A stretch of 39,994 nucleotides of DNA from Fundidesulfovibrio soli (GTDB taxonomy: Bacteria; Desulfobacterota; Desulfovibrionia; Desulfovibrionales; Desulfovibrionaceae). Positions 34,753 through 39,994 of this stretch are shown here, piece after piece. The notes beneath the pieces were generated by a model that made no database searches, was not told the origin of the DNA, and saw only the letters and a list, made by a program, of their open reading frames with translations. The stretch spans positions 27,679 to 67,672 of the forward strand of contig NZ_JAKZKW010000014.1 in NCBI RefSeq assembly GCF_022808695.1, in the 5' to 3' direction. A program made the translations under genes and the position numbers. Position 1 is the first letter of the stretch, and the number at the start of each line of letters is the position of its first letter.

Positions 34753-35721
34753 ATGGCACATAAAATCGTACTCGTCGGCGCGGGCCAGTTGGGCAGCAGA
34801 CACCTGCAGGGCCTGGCGCGCTCCGCCCGCGCGCTGGACATAGACGTGGTGGACCCCTCTGCCGCGTCCCTGGACGTGGCCATCGCCCGCTTCGCCGAGG
34901 TGGCGGACGCATCCTCCAACGTCGCCGCGACCTTCCTGAACGAAATTCCCGCCGGGAAGGACTACGAAGCCGCCGTGATCGCCACTTCCTCCGGGCCACG
35001 CGCCGCCGTCGCGCGGGAGCTGCTCGCCCGCTGCGGCGTGGGGGCCATCGTCTTCGAGAAGGTGCTCTTCACCCGCATCGAGGACTACGCCTCCGTGGGC
35101 GAGCTGCTGGCCTCCAAAAAAGTTCCGGCCTGGGTCAACTGCCCGCGCCGCATGTACCCGCTCTACAAGGAGCTGAAGCCCCTGCTGGGCGGGCCGGTGC
35201 GCGTGGCGCAGCAGGGCGGCATGTGGGGCCTGGGCTGCAACGCCGTGCACTTCGCGGACCTTGCCGCCTACCTCTCCGGCGAGACCCGCTTCACCTGGGA
35301 CGCCTCCGGGCTGGACTGTCAGATTCACGAAAGCTCCCGCAAGGGCTACATCGAATTCTCCGGCACGCTCACGGCCCGCAGCGCCGGGGGCACCGAGGTC
35401 GCGCTGCACGCGCGGGCGGACTCCGCAGCGCCGCCGGTGCTGAACATCCTGGGCGAGCGCGCCTCGGCCGTCATCGACGAAATTTACGCCAGCGGCACGG
35501 TCCGCCGGGCGGAGAACGGCTGGAAGCCCGAAGCCCTGGAGGTGCGCCTGCCCTACCAGAGCGAGCTCTCCCATCTGTTCCTGGAGCGGATCCTGGCCGA
35601 GGGCCGCTGCGAGCTGCCGGATTACGAGGCGTCGGCCCTGCTGCACACCGGCATGCTGGACGCCCTGCTGGGCCACCTGCGCAAGTGCGGCCGCTCCGTC
35701 GAGAGCTGCCCCATCACCTGA
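34753..35721 (+). CDS. Gfo/Idh/MocA-family oxidoreductase (first of three)
   Basis: A 322-residue NAD(P)-dependent dehydrogenase-like protein. The Rossmann loop is VLVGAGQLGSRHLQGLA (6-22). The conserved Glu-Lys is present as FEKVLF (E102, K103; Pro is replaced by Val), and the catalytic His/Asp pair is in NAVHFADLAAYLSG (H166, D169). It would oxidise or reduce a hydroxyl on a sugar. ATG 34753 is preferred: AGGA (34740-34743) is 9 bases away, while the in-frame TTG 34744 has no room for an SD. It begins a run of five genes with gaps of 4-40 bases. Confidence 0.85.
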   Translation: MAHKIVLVGAGQLGSRHLQGLARSARALDIDVVDPSAASLDVAIARFAEVADASSNVAATFLNEIPAGKDYEAAVIATSSGPRAAVARELLARCGVGAIVFEKVLFTRIEDYASVGELLASKKVPAWVNCPRRMYPLYKELKPLLGGPVRVAQQGGMWGLGCNAVHFADLAAYLSGETRFTWDASGLDCQIHESSRKGYIEFSGTLTARSAGGTEVALHARADSAAPPVLNILGERASAVIDEIYASGTVRRAENGWKPEALEVRLPYQSELSHLFLERILAEGRCELPDYEASALLHTGMLDALLGHLRKCGRSVESCPIT

Positions 35722-35738
35722 TCGAGAAGGAAACCACC

Positions 35739-36686
35739 ATGTCCATATGGCTTATCGGTTCGGGCCTCATGGCCCAGGATTACATGAAGGCTCTCAAGGC
35801 CCTGGAGGCCCCCACCACCGTGGTAGGACGCGGCGCGGCCTCGGCCAAGGCCTTCGAGGAGGCCACCGGCGTGCCCGTGGTCCAGGGCGGGCTTGACGCC
35901 TATATCGCCTCGGGCGCGCAGTTGCCGGACGCCGCCGTGGTGAGCGTGAGCGTGGAGCAGCTTGCCCCCACGGCCAAGGCCCTGCTGCGCGCGGGCGTGC
36001 GAAAAATTCTGCTGGAAAAGCCCGGCGGCGTGGACTCCGCCGAGGTGCGCGAGGTGGCGGCCCTGGCCGCGAGCCTGAGGGCCACCGTGGTGCTGGGCTA
36101 CAACCGGCGCTTCTACGCCCCGGTGCTGGCCGCCCGCAAGATGATCGACGAGGACGGCGGCCCCACCTCCTTCATGTTCGAGTTCACCGAGTGGAGCCAT
36201 GTGATCTCCACACTCAAGAAGCCCGCGGAGGTGATGGCCAACTGGTTCCTGGCCAACTCCTCCCACGTGGTGGACACGGCCTTCTTCCTGGGCGGCGCGC
36301 CCGAGAAGATCGCCTGCTTCACCTCCGGCTCGCTGGACTGGCACCCGGACTGCGCCGTGTTCGCGGGCGCGGGCCTGGCCCGTGGCGGCGCGCCCTTCTC
36401 CTACCACGCCAACTGGGCGGCCCCGGGCCGCTGGGGTGTGGAGGTGCTCACGGCCAAACGGCGCTACATCTTCCGGCCCATGGAGCAGCTCCACGTGCAG
36501 GAGATCGGCTCCGTGGCCGTGAACCGCGTGGAGTTGGACGACACCCTGGACGCGGAGTTCAAGCCCGGCCTCTACCTGGAGGTCCGCAATTTTCTGGAAG
36601 GCCGCCTGGAGGACTTCTGCACCATCGAGGAGCAGGCCAGGCGCATGAACGTGTACGACACCATGTGCGGTCGCGCCGCTAATTGA
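35739..36686 (+). CDS. Gfo/Idh/MocA-family oxidoreductase (second of three)
   Basis: A 315-residue member with the canonical catalytic set. The Rossmann start is WLIGSGLMAQDYMKAL (4-19), EKP is at 93-95 and the His/Asp pair is in SSHVVDTAFFLGG (H176, D179). AGAAGGA is 7-8 bases ahead of the ATG, and the gene starts 17 bases after the previous stop. It is the most likely of the three to be a conventional NAD(P)-dependent sugar dehydrogenase or oxidoreductase. Confidence 0.87.
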   Translation: MSIWLIGSGLMAQDYMKALKALEAPTTVVGRGAASAKAFEEATGVPVVQGGLDAYIASGAQLPDAAVVSVSVEQLAPTAKALLRAGVRKILLEKPGGVDSAEVREVAALAASLRATVVLGYNRRFYAPVLAARKMIDEDGGPTSFMFEFTEWSHVISTLKKPAEVMANWFLANSSHVVDTAFFLGGAPEKIACFTSGSLDWHPDCAVFAGAGLARGGAPFSYHANWAAPGRWGVEVLTAKRRYIFRPMEQLHVQEIGSVAVNRVELDDTLDAEFKPGLYLEVRNFLEGRLEDFCTIEEQARRMNVYDTMCGRAAN

Positions 36687-36726
36687 CGCGCCCGCTTACG
36701 CGACACCCCGAGAGGGAGGATATTCC

Positions 36727-37755
36727 ATGAAAGCGCTCGTCATCGGACTCGGGTCCATGGGCAAACGCCGCATCCGCTGCCTCAAGGCCCTCGACTTCGC
36801 CCCGGCGGACATCGCCGGTTTCGACACCCGCCAGGACCGCCGCGAGGAGGCCGCCTCCCTGCACGGCGTCGCCACCTACGACGACTTCGACAAGGCCGTG
36901 GCCGCCCACAAGCCCGACGCCCTCATCATCTCCGTGCCGCCCGACGCCCACCACATCTACATGAAGAAGGCCGCGGCCCTGCGCCTGCCCTTCTTCGTGG
37001 AGGCCAGCGTGGTGGACACCGACATGGAGGAGGTCATCGCCCTGTGCAACCAGGCGGGCATCGTGGCCGCGCCGTCCTCCACGCTGTACTTCCACCCCGC
37101 CATCCAGACCGTGGCCGCGATCATCCGCGAGGGGAAGCTCGGCAAGATCTCCAACATCCTCTACCACTCCGGCCAGTACCTGCCGGACTGGCACACCTAC
37201 GAGCACGTGCGCGAATACTACGTCTCCAACCCGGCCACGGGCGGCGGGCGCGAGATCGTGCCCTTCGAGCTGACCTGGCTGGTGGACGTGCTGGGCTTCC
37301 CCAAGCGCGTGGCGGGCATGTTCCGCAAGACCATCGAGATCGAGGGGGCCGAGGGCATCGACGACACCTACAACGCCCTGCTCGACTACGGCGACTTCAT
37401 GCTGAACCTCTGCGTGGACGTTGTCTCCCGCGCGGCCACCCGCCGCATGGTCATCAACGGCGAGGCCAAGCAGCTCCGCTGGGACTGGGACGAGAACGCC
37501 ATCAAGATCTTCGACCCCGCCGCCAACGCCTGGGAGACCATCCCCTACTCCATGGGCAAGGCCCAGGAAGGCTACAACGCCAACATCGGCGAGAACATGT
37601 ACATCGACGAGGTGGCCTGCTTCCTGGGGGCCGTGCGCGGCGAAGGCCCCTTCGTGAACACCATGGAGCGCGACCACCAGGTGCTCAAGACCCTCTTCGC
37701 CATCGAACAGGCCGACCGGGAATCCCGCTTCGTGCCCATCGACTTCGCAGGTTGA
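36727..37755 (+). CDS. Gfo/Idh/MocA-family protein lacking the canonical catalytic residues (third of three)
   Basis: A 342-residue protein with an intact dinucleotide loop, VIGLGSMGKRRIRCLKAL (5-22), and a SVPPDAHH stretch. At the place of the EKP motif it has VEASVVD (91-97), so the catalytic Lys is missing. The helix that normally carries the His/Asp pair reads GGGREIVPFELTWLVDVLG (172-190), with Glu where His is expected. The C-terminal beta domain is complete, and GGGAGGA precedes the ATG, so the gene is not decayed. It may be an oxidoreductase with another mechanism, or a non-redox binding partner of its two neighbours. Confidence 0.83.
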   Translation: MKALVIGLGSMGKRRIRCLKALDFAPADIAGFDTRQDRREEAASLHGVATYDDFDKAVAAHKPDALIISVPPDAHHIYMKKAAALRLPFFVEASVVDTDMEEVIALCNQAGIVAAPSSTLYFHPAIQTVAAIIREGKLGKISNILYHSGQYLPDWHTYEHVREYYVSNPATGGGREIVPFELTWLVDVLGFPKRVAGMFRKTIEIEGAEGIDDTYNALLDYGDFMLNLCVDVVSRAATRRMVINGEAKQLRWDWDENAIKIFDPAANAWETIPYSMGKAQEGYNANIGENMYIDEVACFLGAVRGEGPFVNTMERDHQVLKTLFAIEQADRESRFVPIDFAG

Positions 37756-37758
37756 ACC

Positions 37759-38541
37759 ATGAATTCCGGCACCATCGGCATTCTGGTCACGGCCAGGCTG
37801 GGCTCCACCCGGCTCAAGCGCAAGCACCTGCTGGAGGCGGGGGGCCGCCCCTTCCTGCACTGGCTGCTGGGGCGCATCCAGGGCGAGTTCGCCCCGGAGC
37901 TTGAGTCCGGCAAGGCCGTGGTGGTCATCGCCACCACCCCCGAGCCCGACAACGAGACCCTCAAGGCCTTCGAAGGCCCGGAAGTCCGCGTGTTCGCGGG
38001 CAGCAAGGGCAACATCCCCCTGCGCCACCTGCAGGCGGCCCAGGCCCTGAAACTCGCGGCGATAGTCTCCGTGGACGGCGACGACGTGCTCTGCGCCCCC
38101 GAGGCCATGCGCGCCGTGTACGACGGCCTGGTCCAGGGCGCGCCCGGCGTGAAGACCGAGGGCCTGCCCTTCGGCATGAACGCCTGGGGCTACGCGGCCG
38201 ACATGCTGGCCGCCAGCCTGGAGGGCCACCACGGCGAACAGCTGGAGACCGGCTGGGGCCGCATCTTCGACTTCGACCGCTTCGAGACCGTCGCCTTCAC
38301 CGTGCCTGGCAACAGCGACGCCGTGCGCCTGACCCTGGACTACAGCGAGGACGCCGACCTGTTCCGCGCCGTGATCGAAGGCATGGGGCCGTGCGTGGCC
38401 AAGGCCACCGCCGCCGAAATCGTGGGGCACATGCTCGCGGGCGGCCTCACCCGCCTCAACGCCACGCGCGTGGAGGAATACTGGGCCAACTTCAACAGCG
38501 AACGCGAACAGGAAAGCGCAAGCTCCGCCGAGAAGGCATAA
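37759..38541 (+). CDS. SpsF/NeuA-like cytidylyltransferase
   Basis: A 260-residue CTP-transferase-like protein. The N-terminal GILVTARLGSTRLKRKHLLE (7-26) is the SpsF-type version of the CMP-sugar synthetase nucleotide motif (xxARxGSxRxxxK). VSVDGDDVLCAPEAM carries the metal Asp. LTLDYSEDADLFRAVIEGM near the end is the family's DxxEDxxL element. SpsF-type proteins occur in spore-coat, capsule and flagellar glycan clusters, usually alongside an aminotransferase, as here. It begins 3 bases after the third Gfo/Idh gene. Confidence 0.86.
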   Translation: MNSGTIGILVTARLGSTRLKRKHLLEAGGRPFLHWLLGRIQGEFAPELESGKAVVVIATTPEPDNETLKAFEGPEVRVFAGSKGNIPLRHLQAAQALKLAAIVSVDGDDVLCAPEAMRAVYDGLVQGAPGVKTEGLPFGMNAWGYAADMLAASLEGHHGEQLETGWGRIFDFDRFETVAFTVPGNSDAVRLTLDYSEDADLFRAVIEGMGPCVAKATAAEIVGHMLAGGLTRLNATRVEEYWANFNSEREQESASSAEKA

Positions 38542-38545
38542 AGCC

Positions 38546-39853
<1,308 letters not shown>

Positions 39854-39863
39854 CTTTGTTTCG

Positions 39864-39893
39864 TCGCAGGGGAGCTGCGAAGCTCCCCTGCGA
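39864..39893 (+). terminator. perfect hairpin after the aminotransferase gene
   Basis: A 13-bp perfect stem TCGCAGGGGAGCT / AGCTCCCCTGCGA with a GCGA loop, 10 bases after the stop. It is preceded by TTTGTTTCG and followed by AAAAGG. With no T tract downstream on the plus strand it is an imperfect intrinsic terminator on that strand. Confidence 0.5.
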
Positions 39894-39925
39894 AAAGGCA
39901 ACGGCCAATGGGCCCATACCTATAT

Positions 39926-39960
39926 GGGATTCCAAAGGGCGAAGCCCTTTGGCCGCCGGA
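39926..39960 (+). repeat. dispersed hairpin repeat, copy 2
   Basis: The reverse complement of this 35-base segment matches 32618-32652 with a single mismatch in the loop. The hairpin core is CCAAAGGGC-GAA-GCCCTTTGG (arms 39932-39940 and 39944-39952, which pair perfectly). It lies after the last gene of the glycan cluster, next to another small hairpin (CCCATA / TATGGG, 39913-39928). Confidence 0.8.
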
Positions 39961-39994
39961 GGCATCCCGGTGGCTGTAGGCTCCGCCCTGGGCC

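Overview
The window is GC-rich throughout (codon third positions almost always G or C) and reads as a chromosomal segment of a Gram-negative deltaproteobacterium, most likely a Desulfovibrionaceae member (Desulfovibrio / Fundidesulfovibrio type). This rests on the gene repertoire: a Desulfovibrio-type bacterioferritin, a pyruvoyl-dependent arginine decarboxylase behind argS and a SPOR protein, a DUF134 regulator paired with a NifX-like protein, and an Mla-type lipid transporter that implies an outer membrane. It is an inference; no 16S or other decisive marker is present.

Layout. 1-1540 (minus strand): a small secreted YD-repeat-like protein with a sigma-54-like promoter, a gene-free stretch that may encode a structured small RNA ending in a strong terminator, and a secreted TPR protein. 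1717-5243 (plus): a compact Mla/MCE operon (STAS-permease fusion, ATPase, MCE protein, lipoprotein). 5227-9378 (minus): DUF4390 protein, TIGR01777 epimerase, a receiver-PAS-HD-GYP regulator and an unusual PLP decarboxylase, very tightly packed. 9482-19317: mostly housekeeping genes (rlmH, rsmG, fabD, argS, SPOR protein, arginine decarboxylase, metallo-hydrolase, nth, tgt, DUF218 protein), interrupted by a small AT-rich island with a zinc-ribbon membrane protein. 19321-25124: a large GGDEF-EAL sensor, bacterioferritin, fumC and a small exported repeat protein. 25235-26695: DUF134-NifX-methyltransferase operon with a palindromic operator over its promoter.

26823-39853 is an accessory surface-glycan region. 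It has two related GT-B glycosyltransferases of the CgeB type, a TPR-GT2 fusion, a CDP-glycerol-type polymer transferase, a LicC-like nucleotidyltransferase, an unclassified GT-B-like protein, three consecutive Gfo/Idh/MocA proteins, an SpsF-like cytidylyltransferase and a class III (HemL-like) aminotransferase. The last five genes plausibly oxidise, aminate and CMP/CDP-activate a sugar or polyol, and the transferases would put it on a surface polymer or glycoprotein. The pathway probably continues past the right edge. A dispersed hairpin repeat occurs once inside this region and once, inverted, at its right end.

The best candidates for something undescribed are the glycan activation cassette with a Gfo/Idh member lacking the usual catalytic residues, the decarboxylase whose substrate-recognition acid is replaced by Phe, the DUF134 operator, and the possible small RNA at about 610-812. 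No tRNA, rRNA, CRISPR array, transposase or prophage gene was recognised.
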